Assembly: GCA_900548855.1 (NCBI GenBank)
Contig: URMF01000010.1
Span: 1-64,000 of the forward strand
Length of the DNA stretch: 64,000 bases
Reading direction: 5' to 3'
Source: an uncultured Eubacteriales bacterium
GTDB taxonomy: Bacteria; Bacillota; Clostridia; Lachnospirales; Lachnospiraceae
Shown: one piece after another, positions 1-8,305 of the stretch
How positions within the stretch are numbered: the stretch's first letter is position 1
How the letters are laid out: each line of letters opens with the position of its first letter
Translations under genes and position numbers: made by a program
Notes under the pieces: model-generated
Databases searched by the model: none
Seen by the model: the letters and a program-made list of their open reading frames with translations, nothing else
Told to the model about the DNA's origin: nothing

Positions 1-1
1 T

Positions 2-886
2 TACCTCGGAATGAATTTAAAAATTGAGGATATGGAATTTGATTCAATTATCACTGCCGTATCTTCTGGTAAAGCTGATTTCGGTATGGCTGGTATGACA
101 GTTACTGATGAGCGTAAGAAAAATATCGATTTCACAACTACTTATACAACTTCTAAGCAGGTTATTATTGTCCGTGACGACAATGCTTCTGCATCAGGCA
201 TGAGTTTTGCTGAGAAGTTCAAGACAGACTTCATCAAAGAAGCAAGATACACTTATCTTCTAAAGGGTCTGTTAAACACAGTAATTATTGCATTCTTTGC
301 AGCACTTATGGGTGTTGTTATTGGTTTCCTTATTGCAGTTGTCCGTTCTAACCATGATAAGACAGGACACATGAAGATTCTTAACTTCATTTGCAACATT
401 TATCTTACTGTAATCAGAGGAACACCAACTATGGTACAGCTGCTTATTATCTACTATGTAATATTCAGTTCTGTACATATTGACAAGCTTATTGTTGCGA
501 TACTTGCATTTGGTATCAACTCAGGTGCTTATGTTGCCGAAATATTCCGTTCAGGTATTATGTCTATTGATAACGGACAGTTTGAAGCAGCACGAAGCCT
601 TGGTCTTTCTTATAAAACAACTATGATAAGTGTTATTCTTCCTCAGGCATTCAAGAATGTTCTCCCAGCACTTGCTAATGAGTTCATTGTTCTGTTAAAG
701 GAAACATCTATCAGCGGTTATATCGGTCTTAACGACCTTACAAGAGGCGGCGATATTATCCGAAGCATAACTTATGATCCAATGCTTCCACTTATTGGTG
801 TTGCCATCATCTACCTTGTAATGGTTATGGGACTTTCACAGCTTGTTAAGAAACTTGAGAGGAGGTTAAGAAACAATGAGCGATAA
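2..886 (+). CDS. Polar amino acid ABC transporter, binding domain fused to permease (5' truncated)
   Basis: The gene enters from before the window: codons at 2 to 10 are open and continue the first ATG at 11, and the first ~55 residues are the end of a periplasmic-type binding domain (family 3; motif GKADFGMAGMTVTDERKKN). After a short linker come about five membrane segments of a HisM/GlnP-type permease, with the EAA loop around residues 195 to 215 (EAARSLGLSYKTTM). Binding domain and permease are therefore one polypeptide, a layout known for Gram-positive glutamine and polar amino acid importers. It overlaps the next gene, an ATPase, by 11 bases, so both form one importer. Substrate cannot be told from the remaining part; the true start is missing. 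Confidence 0.9.
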   Translation, partial: YLGMNLKIEDMEFDSIITAVSSGKADFGMAGMTVTDERKKNIDFTTTYTTSKQVIIVRDDNASASGMSFAEKFKTDFIKEARYTYLLKGLLNTVIIAFFAALMGVVIGFLIAVVRSNHDKTGHMKILNFICNIYLTVIRGTPTMVQLLIIYYVIFSSVHIDKLIVAILAFGINSGAYVAEIFRSGIMSIDNGQFEAARSLGLSYKTTMISVILPQAFKNVLPALANEFIVLLKETSISGYIGLNDLTRGGDIIRSITYDPMLPLIGVAIIYLVMVMGLSQLVKKLERRLRNNER

Positions 887-1622
887 TACTAACGAAATCA
901 TACTTGAAGTTAAGGATTTGAAGAAATCTTTTGGCGACCATGTTGTATTAGAATCAATCAATACAACAGTCCGCAAAGGAGAGGTTATTGCAATTATCGG
1001 ACCATCTGGCTGCGGTAAATCAACATTTTTGCGTTCACTTAACCTTCTTGAAACTCCTACAGAAGGTCATGTATTATTCCATGAGCAGGATCTTACAGAT
1101 AAGAGTGTAAATGTGGATGAATTAAGAGAGAAGATTGGAATGGTGTTCCAGCATTTTAACCTTTTCCCTAATATGACTATAAGAAGAAACATAACTCTTG
1201 CTCCTACTAAGCTGGGACTTATGAGTAAGGAAGAAGCTGATAAGAAAGCTGATGAGCTTCTTGCAAGAGTGGGACTTTCTGACAAAGCCGATGCTTATCC
1301 TAACCAGTTAAGTGGTGGTCAGAAGCAGCGAGTTGCTATTGCAAGAGCACTCGCAATGAATCCTGAGATAATGCTTTTCGACGAGCCGACATCCGCACTT
1401 GATCCTGAAATGGTTGGTGAGGTTCTCGCAATAATGAAGGAACTTGCTGCATCAGGAATGACAATGATTGTCGTAACTCATGAGATGGGATTTGCAAAAG
1501 AAGTTGCCAACAGATGCATGTTCTTCTATGATGGAGTCATCAATGAAGAGGGGGCTCCGGAAGAATTCTTTGGCAATCCTAAGAGTGAGCGATTGAAGGA
1601 TTTCTTGTCGAAGGTGCTTTAA
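876..1622 (+). CDS. Polar amino acid ABC transporter ATP-binding protein (GlnQ type)
   Basis: A 248-residue ATPase that powers the permease encoded just upstream. Visible motifs in order: Walker A GPSGCGKST near residue 42, Q-loop VFQHFNLFPN near 91, ABC signature LSGGQKQR near 144, Walker B MLFDEPTSALD near 165, and the switch histidine in VVTHEMGFA near 199. Length and the FNLFP and HEMGFA words are typical of the polar amino acid family (GlnQ, HisP, ArtP). The start is supported by GGAGG at 861 to 865, ten bases upstream, inside the end of the permease gene. It is the last gene of the unit; the next 640 bases hold no gene. Confidence 0.93.
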   Translation: MSDNTNEIILEVKDLKKSFGDHVVLESINTTVRKGEVIAIIGPSGCGKSTFLRSLNLLETPTEGHVLFHEQDLTDKSVNVDELREKIGMVFQHFNLFPNMTIRRNITLAPTKLGLMSKEEADKKADELLARVGLSDKADAYPNQLSGGQKQRVAIARALAMNPEIMLFDEPTSALDPEMVGEVLAIMKELAASGMTMIVVTHEMGFAKEVANRCMFFYDGVINEEGAPEEFFGNPKSERLKDFLSKVL

Positions 1623-1631
1623 TTAGTACAA

Positions 1632-1857
1632 AGGTGGGCATTGAGATAGGGAGATGTTATACAAGCCCTCATGGATGCCTGCACCTAGTGTAAGTAAATG
1701 CCGTCATATACAATGTCTTTTAGCTGTGTAAAAATCAAACGCGCTTCGCTTGAACGAGATTTTTACACAGCACTTTTTGTATATAACGGCATTAACTTAC
1801 ACACGGTTCGGCATAAATCGGTCTTGCATAACATCTCCCAATCTCAAAGCCACCACC
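1632..1857. repeat. Long imperfect hairpin element A
   Basis: About 226 bases that fold back on themselves almost completely. The outer arm GAGATGTTATACAAG (around 1650) pairs with CTTGCATAACATCTC (around 1823). The middle arm AATGCCG at 1697 pairs with CGGCATT around 1787. The inner arm GCTGTGTAAAAATC (1723 to 1736) pairs perfectly with 1758 to 1771, leaving a 21-base loop at 1737 to 1757. Two short open frames across it only reflect the palindrome and have no ribosome binding site. It lies just after the amino acid transporter genes; function unknown. Confidence 0.85.
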
Positions 1858-2005
1858 CCGCTACTAGGCAGCCAAGCCTTCCACGGCTGGTGCAAACGTA
1901 TCTTATCAACAGAGGACATCACGCACTTCACCAGCCCCACTCAGAATGCAATGCCGCAGGCGAGCATTTGTCCGGAGGCTGACTACTTGGTGAAGAAGAA
2001 GTCAG
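1858..2005. other. Spacer between hairpins A and B, with smaller inverted repeats
   Basis: This 148-base spacer holds no convincing coding sequence. It contains two short inverted repeats: GGCTGGTG (about 1884) with CACCAGCC (about 1929), and GGCTGACT (about 1977) with AGTCAGCC (about 2000). Together with the flanking long hairpins they give a 620-base stretch rich in possible RNA structure, so a single structured transcript from 1632 to 2253 is possible but not shown. Confidence 0.5.
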
Positions 2006-2253
2006 CCGTACAGTATGCTGTGGGATAGGTGTGTGGTGTCCTTAGGTGTATGCCCGAATATTCTTATGTCGTGTGAAAGTTAATGCCGCAATCTGCTAAA
2101 GGTTGGGACTTGTAATCTCGTTCAAGCGAAGCGCGTTTGATTACAAGTCCCATTATAAACTTAGCAGGTTGCGGCATTTAGTTTCACTAGACATAAGTAT
2201 CCTGAGGGCAGATGCCTAAGGACATCTCACACACACCACAGCACACTGTACGG
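2006..2253. repeat. Long imperfect hairpin element B
   Basis: About 248 bases folding back on themselves. Outer arm CCGTACAGTATGCTGTGG (2006) pairs with CCACAGCACACTGTACGG ending at 2253. TGTCCTTAGG pairs with CCTAAGGACA. AATGCCGCAATCTGCTAA (2082) pairs with TTAGCAGGTTGCGGCATT. The inner arm GGGACTTGTAATC (2105 to 2117) pairs perfectly with 2139 to 2151. The 21-base loop 2118 to 2138 is the exact reverse complement of the loop of element A, and the mid-stem word GTGTRAAGT(W)AATGCCG is shared, while most other stem sequence differs. Confidence 0.85.
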
Positions 2254-2264
2254 TGTCCGGCCTA

Positions 2265-3014
2265 TCAAGCCTCCTTCGAGTAGTCAACCTTCAAAAGACA
2301 CAGCCCCTTCGCCGGCGCAGTTGCACCTGCAAGACTTCTGTTTCGTGCCTCTAAAAGTTCATACATACTCTCTGGTGTTCTCTTTCCCTGTCCAACTTCA
2401 AGAAGTGTACCACTTAATATTCTTACCATATACTGTAGGAATCCACTTCCATGATATGTAAGATTAAGGAACGAGCCCTTTAAAGAAACATCTATTGAAT
2501 ATATCTCACGGACTGTCGATTTCTTCATCTTGGGATTACCACAAAATGATGCAAAATCATGTTCTCCAGTAAGTATGTCTGCTGCCCTCTTCATGGCTTC
2601 AACATCCAGCTTACCCTCAATTATGTTGACATATTTTCTGTTAAATACAGGCTTCTTATCCCCAACATAACATGTATAGCAATAAGTTTTCCCCTGCGCA
2701 TTGTAACGGCTGTGGAATCTGTCAGATGCAACACGGACCTCCTGCACACAGATATCTTCTGGAAGATATCTGTTCATATAATCGCATATCTCATCTTCCT
2801 TCATCTTAGTTTCCATATGTACATTGGCAACCATTCCTTTTGCATGCACTCCGGCATCTGTTCTTCCTGCACCTATAACCTCAACATCAGTTCCTGTCAT
2901 GGCAGAAAGCACTGATTCTAACTTGCCCTGAATTGTCATATCTGTAGTTGGCTGATGTTCCCAACCATAATACCTTGTACCATCATAAGTTATTATCATC
3001 TTATAATTCTTCAT
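2265..3014 (-). CDS. truA: tRNA pseudouridine(38-40) synthase TruA
   Basis: A 249-residue enzyme that converts uridines 38, 39 and 40 of the tRNA anticodon arm to pseudouridine. The diagnostic motif GAGRTDAGVHAKG near residues 48 to 60 contains the catalytic aspartate, and the N-terminal YDGTRYYGWEHQP block is typical of the family. Length is normal. The ATG is preceded by GGGAGAT. It follows recQ at a distance of 101 bases on the same strand and could be co-transcribed with recQ and the diguanylate cyclase upstream. Its end lies 12 bases from long hairpin B, which might act as its transcription end. Confidence 0.95.
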   Translation of the reverse strand: MKNYKMIITYDGTRYYGWEHQPTTDMTIQGKLESVLSAMTGTDVEVIGAGRTDAGVHAKGMVANVHMETKMKEDEICDYMNRYLPEDICVQEVRVASDRFHSRYNAQGKTYCYTCYVGDKKPVFNRKYVNIIEGKLDVEAMKRAADILTGEHDFASFCGNPKMKKSTVREIYSIDVSLKGSFLNLTYHGSGFLQYMVRILSGTLLEVGQGKRTPESMYELLEARNRSLAGATAPAKGLCLLKVDYSKEA

Positions 3015-3115
3015 TCATATCTCCCATTCATTCTTCTGATTTGAACCCACATAATTTCATACAATTAACATCTGTAATCTCATCTCGCAAAATACTGTCC
3101 ATAAACACTTTTATA

Positions 3116-4771
3116 TCATCTTGCCAGATTCTGCTTCATTCCATCAAGGAAATCATATATCTCATCCATAAATACCTTACCATAACGCTCATATTTATTT
3201 TCGCCGACACCGCTTACTGACAACATTTCTTCTTCACTGAATGGTACTTTAATACACATGTCTATAAGCGTCCTGTCTGAAAATATTACATATGGCGGAA
3301 CGCCTACTGAAACAGCTATCTGTTTTCTTAACTCACGCAGTCTGTTAAACAACATAACACCTCTGTCATTAAGTGCATCCTCCGGCTTCTTTGACTTGGG
3401 CGTTGCATATGCTGACTTTGCAGCAGCGGCAGAACGCTTCATTCTGTCTGCCACCATTGCAGCATTCCTTGATACAGGTGCACTGAAACGGTTTCCCGGA
3501 TACATATAAGCCTCATCTGCTTCCCGTTCTGCCTCATCAATAACGCAGTTAGAACAGTTATGGCAGTTGTATCTTCCACCCTCTGGATTGTCTGGTCTTT
3601 CTCCAAAATATTTAAGTATATACTCTCTTAAACAGCCTGTTGTCTTGCAGTAATCGACCATTGCATTAAGCCTTCTTTTATCAAGAATCATAAGACGTGC
3701 CTGTTCTTCTGCATCCATATCAGGATTAGGCTCTCTATGTTCTATGAAAAACTTATTTATCATAATATCCTGCGGAGAATACAGCAATACGCATTCTGAA
3801 TCCTCTCCATCTCTTCCGGCACGTCCTGCCTCCTGATAATAATTCTCTATGCACTGTGGCATATTATAATGAATTACGAATCTTACATTGGACTTGTCTA
3901 TTCCCATTCCAAATGCGTTGGTTGCCACAACAACAGGCTTGATATCATATATAAATGAATCCTGATTCTCTTTTCTCTCTTCTGCCGAAAGCCCAGCGTG
4001 ATACTTAGTTACAGATAGTCCGTTGGCATTAAGCATGTCATAGACTTTCTCAACATTTTTCCTTGTAGCACAATATATAATTCCGCTGTCCTGTCTGTGA
4101 CTTACAAGATAATCAAGTATATAAGAATCCTTGTCCTTGATATGCTTTACCTTGAATGTCAGATTACTTCTGTCAAATCCAGTAGTGAGTATAACCGGTC
4201 TTTCAAGAGAAAGAATCTGCAGAATATCGTCCCTTACCTTACTTGTTGCTGTAGCTGTAAATGCGCTTATTATCGGGCGTCTTGCCAGCTTCTTCACAAA
4301 TGACAATATATTCAGGTAGCTTGGTCTGAAATCCTGTCCCCACTGTGATATACAGTGTGCCTCGTCCACGGTAATCATTGATATCTCTACATGTGTGGCA
4401 AAATCAAGAAAGCCCCAGGTTTCCAGCCTTTCAGGTGCAACATATATAATTTTATACCGTCCCTGCTTTGCAAATGCGAGTGCCTTAGTTATCTGATTAT
4501 CTGTCAGTGAACTGTTAATATAAGCTGCATGTACACCAGCCTGATTAAGTGCCCCAACCTGATCCTTCATAAGCGATATAAGCGGCGACACAACAAGAGT
4601 AATGCCGGACATTAACAATGCCGGCACCTGATAACATAATGATTTTCCCGCACCTGTAGGCATAATTCCTAACACATCCTGCCCTGCAAGAATAGCATCA
4701 ACTAACTTTTCCTGACCCGGACGAAATGAATCATACCCAAAATAATGCTTTAAAATTCCGTATTTATCCAT
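3116..4771 (-). CDS. recQ: ATP-dependent DNA helicase RecQ
   Basis: A 551-residue superfamily 2 helicase used in recombination and repair of stalled forks. Helicase motifs are complete: FRPGQEKLV near 17, Walker A MPTGAGKS near 37, DEAH box VDEAHCISQWGQDFRPSY near 135, SAFTATAT, and motif VI YYQEAGRAGRDG near 313. The zinc-binding RQC cysteines appear as C-x15-C-x2-C-x2-C near 376 to 402, and a C-terminal HRDC domain (LRELRKQIAVSVGVPPYVIF) follows. It starts three bases after the stop of the diguanylate cyclase gene, so the two are translationally close. No sign of damage. Confidence 0.93.
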   Translation of the reverse strand: MDKYGILKHYFGYDSFRPGQEKLVDAILAGQDVLGIMPTGAGKSLCYQVPALLMSGITLVVSPLISLMKDQVGALNQAGVHAAYINSSLTDNQITKALAFAKQGRYKIIYVAPERLETWGFLDFATHVEISMITVDEAHCISQWGQDFRPSYLNILSFVKKLARRPIISAFTATATSKVRDDILQILSLERPVILTTGFDRSNLTFKVKHIKDKDSYILDYLVSHRQDSGIIYCATRKNVEKVYDMLNANGLSVTKYHAGLSAEERKENQDSFIYDIKPVVVATNAFGMGIDKSNVRFVIHYNMPQCIENYYQEAGRAGRDGEDSECVLLYSPQDIMINKFFIEHREPNPDMDAEEQARLMILDKRRLNAMVDYCKTTGCLREYILKYFGERPDNPEGGRYNCHNCSNCVIDEAEREADEAYMYPGNRFSAPVSRNAAMVADRMKRSAAAAKSAYATPKSKKPEDALNDRGVMLFNRLRELRKQIAVSVGVPPYVIFSDRTLIDMCIKVPFSEEEMLSVSGVGENKYERYGKVFMDEIYDFLDGMKQNLAR

Positions 4772-4774
4772 ATA

Positions 4775-6382
4775 TTACTCTCTTTTCAATCTTCTCTTAC
4801 TCTCATACATTCTCTTATCTGCTCTGCTTCTTGTATCTTCAAAGTTCTTATCTGTCTTTATATCATATTCAGCATAACCACATGCAATCTGCACATTAAG
4901 GTCTTTGATTCCAAGTTCTTCTTCAGTATACTTTTCAAGTTCCCTTAGCTGCTTTACATGTCTTCCAATATCAAAGCTTTTTTGCTTCTGATTAATTACA
5001 GTACAGAATTCATCCCCACCTATACGATAACATTTACCATGTCTGCCAAATATCTCTTTAATAATTCTGGCTGATGCCTGTATATAGGCATCTCCTGCTG
5101 CATGCCCCAGATTATCATTACACCACTTAAGGTTATTAAGGTCAAATGTCACTATAGAATACCCTTCATAATCAGAAGTTTCCTGTTCCCACTCCTCAAA
5201 TGCAGAGCGATTATAAACCCCTGTCATAGTATCAGTTACAGCCATCTCTTTGTAGAAATCCACCTTCTGGCCTTCTTTAATCTTCTCAAATGCTTCTGAT
5301 ATGCTCTCATAACCAAGCACAATAATAAATATAAGAATACCCAGTTTTCCTATAAGATCTGTCTGCTGCATTCCCTTATAATATGCAATAAGATCAACAA
5401 TCATAGAAATTCCAAGTGCAGCCGCACCTACAATATTAGCCTTTACTTTCCTGTCAAAGCCTTTAACCCATACTCTTTTAATAAGAACTGTCCAGAAATA
5501 TACAAGTGACATAGCAAGCATCATATGTATAATGTACACGCTGTTCTTAAACTCCCACACACCTGTCATATGACATACAAGCAGTATTACAGCTGTTGCA
5601 GCATATATGGCGCATAAGATATTATTCAGAGCACTTTTCCCTATCTGGAAAAAATTCTTCTCTGCCTGCATAAAAGGAATAGGCATCATCATAAGCAGTA
5701 TATACCCTATCAGTGAACCTATCTTCCTGTTCTCCACAAGAATTGTTGCAATATCAGTCTCATTAAGAGCCCATGCACCTATAATCATTGCAAATATACC
5801 AAAATAAAACAGTGCTTGTGTCTGTGCAATCTTCTTTCTGCAGAAAATCCATAATACAATCATAGCAAATCCAACTATTATTATAAACGAACTAAGTACT
5901 GCTGATGGCAGCGATTTCGCAATAAGCTCTTTTATAAGTTTTGTCTCGTCACCATATTCAAATGTTGTTCCTCTTATCTTATGACCAGCATATACATTAG
6001 TAAGCCTTACGATTATATCTGTTGTATATGGTGGAATGTTCACAATCGTATAATTAGTTCCAGTGGTTGTTCCATATACAGACCTATGTGCTTTTATATA
6101 ATATATAAGTCTTCCACCTGCATATACTTCCACTTCCTGATGCCTGCTTACAAATGCCAGTGCATTATTATTTCCTGCACTTGCTCTAATCTTCACATGA
6201 TATTCAATTGTGTCATCTCCAATATATCTTGTATCCTCTGGTTTAACTACGACACTCGTTCTTTTATCTGCCGGTGTCACCTTATCTACAGTGCTGAATA
6301 TAAATCCTGAAGCCATAAAAAGCAGAAATCCTAATAAAAATATACAGTAAAAAATCCTGTTAACTAATTTAATTCTTTTCAT
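4775..6382 (-). CDS. Membrane diguanylate cyclase, 7TM sensor plus GGDEF domain
   Basis: A 535-residue protein predicted to make cyclic di-GMP in response to an outside signal. An N-terminal membrane anchor is followed by about 120 extracytoplasmic residues, then about seven membrane segments between residues 155 and 365 (7TM-DISM-like), and a C-terminal GGDEF domain. The active-site motif is intact, CYRIGGDEFCTVI near 448, with the FDLNNLKWCNDNLGHAAGD block upstream. No EEAL or HD-GYP domain is present, so synthesis rather than breakdown is expected. The ATG follows GAAAGG and has its own sigma-70-like promoter. recQ lies three bases downstream. The sensed ligand is unknown. Confidence 0.88.
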   Translation of the reverse strand: MKRIKLVNRIFYCIFLLGFLLFMASGFIFSTVDKVTPADKRTSVVVKPEDTRYIGDDTIEYHVKIRASAGNNNALAFVSRHQEVEVYAGGRLIYYIKAHRSVYGTTTGTNYTIVNIPPYTTDIIVRLTNVYAGHKIRGTTFEYGDETKLIKELIAKSLPSAVLSSFIIIVGFAMIVLWIFCRKKIAQTQALFYFGIFAMIIGAWALNETDIATILVENRKIGSLIGYILLMMMPIPFMQAEKNFFQIGKSALNNILCAIYAATAVILLVCHMTGVWEFKNSVYIIHMMLAMSLVYFWTVLIKRVWVKGFDRKVKANIVGAAALGISMIVDLIAYYKGMQQTDLIGKLGILIFIIVLGYESISEAFEKIKEGQKVDFYKEMAVTDTMTGVYNRSAFEEWEQETSDYEGYSIVTFDLNNLKWCNDNLGHAAGDAYIQASARIIKEIFGRHGKCYRIGGDEFCTVINQKQKSFDIGRHVKQLRELEKYTEEELGIKDLNVQIACGYAEYDIKTDKNFEDTRSRADKRMYESKRRLKRE

Positions 6383-6434
6383 AAAAAAAGCCTTTCAGCC
6401 GTACTATAGTGTTATCCGTAATAAATCTAACCCT

Positions 6435-6463
6435 ATAATACAGTAGAATGGCTTTATTTTCAA
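6435..6463 (-). promoter_or_regulatory. Sigma-A-type promoter of the diguanylate cyclase gene
   Basis: Read on the minus strand: -35 TTGAAA (6458 to 6463), 17-base spacer, -10 TATTAT (6435 to 6440), 53 bases before the start codon. Confidence 0.6.
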
Positions 6464-6536
6464 ATGATTTTTTGTTGTTCTGTATTTTGTACACTATTCG
6501 CAAAGTTTTAAAACTGAATAGCACTACAAGTTACTA

Positions 6537-7586
6537 TTATATACTTTTAGCAAGTTCCGTTGGATTCTCTGAAAACTTCAAAGCTACATCCCTTGAAATA
6601 ACTCTTGTCTTAACAAGATTAGCAAGCGAATAGTTCATTGTGTGCATACCTGTCTGCATATTTGACTGAAGAACGGTCTGAATCTGATTAGTCTTCTTCT
6701 CTTTAATAAGATTAGATACTGCTGTATTATTAAGCATAATCTCTGTTGCAGCAATTCGTCCTTCCTGCTCTGCACGAGGTACAAGTGTCTGTGTTACAAC
6801 TCCAGTTAATACAGATGCAATCTGTATTATAAGTGCAGACTGCGCCTCAATAGGGCATGCACTGATTATACGCTCAACTGTCTGTGTAGCGCTTCTTGTA
6901 TGAAGTGTTGATAATACAAGATGTCCTGTTTCAGCAGCTGTAATTGCTGCATTGATAGTCTCATAATCTCTCATCTCTCCTACAAGAATAACATCCGGGT
7001 CTTCACGAAGTGCTGAACGAAGTGCTGTCGCAAAATCAGGTACATCTCTTCCTACCTGTCTCTGATGTATCATAGATTTCTTAAACCCATATACATACTC
7101 TATAGGATCTTCTACTGTTATAATATGTCTTGACATATTGTTGTTAATATAATCAATCATAGCTGCAAGTGTTGTAGACTTACCACTTCCTGTAGGACCT
7201 GTTACAAGAATAAGACCAGACCTTTTCTCAACAAGCTTAGAAAAAAGTTTTCCTGAATGCCCCAATTCTTCAAACGACGGTATAACAGAATCAAGAAGAC
7301 GGATACTTGCTGCAAGATTTCTTCTCTGATGATATATATTAATTCTTAATCGTCCACCAGACTCATCAGTAGATGCCACGTCAATATCTTTTCCTGCCTG
7401 AACATTCTGTATATCTTCATCACCAAGAATTGAGAATATCATCTCTTCTGTTTCTTCTATCGAAGGTGTTATATCAAGAAGCTCAAGTTCACCATATTTT
7501 CTTACCGCAACCGCTTCTCCTGCAGTAATATGCAGATCTGAACACCTGTTATCTCTTGCGTATTTAATTAATTCTTTTAATTCCAT
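6537..7586 (-). CDS. PilT-like type IV pilus retraction ATPase
   Basis: A 349-residue secretion-type ATPase of the PilT family, which disassembles pilin subunits. It shows CSDLHITAGEAVAVR at the N terminus, Walker A TGPTGSGKSTTLA, the Asp box TVEDPIEYVYG, and the PilT block ALRSALREDPDVILVGEMRD with Walker B, followed by the His box TGHLVLSTLHT. The ATG at 7586 is chosen over an upstream one because GGGAGGGG lies six bases before it. No pilin, PilB, PilC or prepilin peptidase gene is nearby, so its machine must be encoded elsewhere or the gene has an isolated role. Family is certain; pathway is inference. Confidence 0.87.
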   Translation of the reverse strand: MELKELIKYARDNRCSDLHITAGEAVAVRKYGELELLDITPSIEETEEMIFSILGDEDIQNVQAGKDIDVASTDESGGRLRINIYHQRRNLAASIRLLDSVIPSFEELGHSGKLFSKLVEKRSGLILVTGPTGSGKSTTLAAMIDYINNNMSRHIITVEDPIEYVYGFKKSMIHQRQVGRDVPDFATALRSALREDPDVILVGEMRDYETINAAITAAETGHLVLSTLHTRSATQTVERIISACPIEAQSALIIQIASVLTGVVTQTLVPRAEQEGRIAATEIMLNNTAVSNLIKEKKTNQIQTVLQSNMQTGMHTMNYSLANLVKTRVISRDVALKFSENPTELAKSI

Positions 7587-7660
7587 GTTCCCCTCCCATA
7601 CATTTTGTTCATTAGTATGAACCACAATAAAATACTACCATAATAAAAATGCATATTCAA

Positions 7661-8302
7661 TCACACTTTTATCCCATTTTTCTTACATATATCATTAAGG
7701 CAGCATCTTTCACAGTGTGGCGTAGTACGCGCCGTACATACCTCTCTTCCGTGGTCTACAAACCTGTGGCACAATCCGCTTCCTTCTTCTGGCGGGACTA
7801 TCTTCCACAATGCCATCTCAACCTTCTTAGGCTCTTTCTCGTCTTTTACAAGACCTATTCTGTTACAAAGCCTTATACAGTGTGTATCTGTAACAATTGC
7901 CGGCTTTCCGAACACATCACCCATAATAAGATTGGCACTCTTCCTTCCAACTCCAGGAAGCTTTAATAATTCTTCCATGCTGTCAGGAACTTTATCATTA
8001 TACTGTTCATGAAGCATGCGCATACATGCACATATATCCCTTGCCTTGCTTTTTCCAAGACCGCAAGGTCTTATAATCTTTTCAATCTCTTCTGGAGATG
8101 CTGCAGCAAGTGATGCTATATCAGGATATTTTTCATACAGCCCCTTAACCACAACATTTACTCTTGCATCAGTGCATTGTGCCGCAAGTCTTACGCTTAC
8201 AAGCAGTTTCCAGGCATCATCGTAATCAAGACTGCACTCCGAATCCGGATATTCTGCCTTTAATCTTCTTATAACCTCTAAAGCAAGTTCTTTCTTAGTC
8301 AT
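7661..8302 (-). CDS. nth: Endonuclease III, DNA glycosylase/AP lyase
   Basis: A 213-residue base excision repair enzyme that removes oxidised pyrimidines and nicks abasic sites. The helix-hairpin-helix LLKLPGVGRKSANLIMGD (near 98 to 115) holds the catalytic lysine, and VTDTHCIRLCNRIG (near 122) holds the catalytic aspartate. The four iron-sulfur cysteines are at the C terminus: C in GREVC, then C-E-R-C-C and C in LNDIC, with the expected spacing C-x6-C-x2-C-x5-C. Length matches the family. It begins four bases after the end of the transporter gene on the same strand, suggesting co-transcription. Confidence 0.95.
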   Translation of the reverse strand: MTKKELALEVIRRLKAEYPDSECSLDYDDAWKLLVSVRLAAQCTDARVNVVVKGLYEKYPDIASLAAASPEEIEKIIRPCGLGKSKARDICACMRMLHEQYNDKVPDSMEELLKLPGVGRKSANLIMGDVFGKPAIVTDTHCIRLCNRIGLVKDEKEPKKVEMALWKIVPPEEGSGLCHRFVDHGREVCTARTTPHCERCCLNDICKKNGIKV

Positions 8303-8305
8303 AGA

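Noticed and set aside
1698..2028. Two overlapping open frames of about 92 to 94 codons in the gap after the amino acid transporter
   Set aside because: They run through the inverted repeats of hairpins A and the spacer, lack ribosome binding sites and have no protein-like composition.
1632..2253. Known large ornate RNAs (ROOL, GOLLD, HEARO) for the structured gap
   Set aside because: Length is compatible with ROOL, but I cannot match any conserved block from memory, and single hairpins C and D argue for independent elements. A covariance search would decide.
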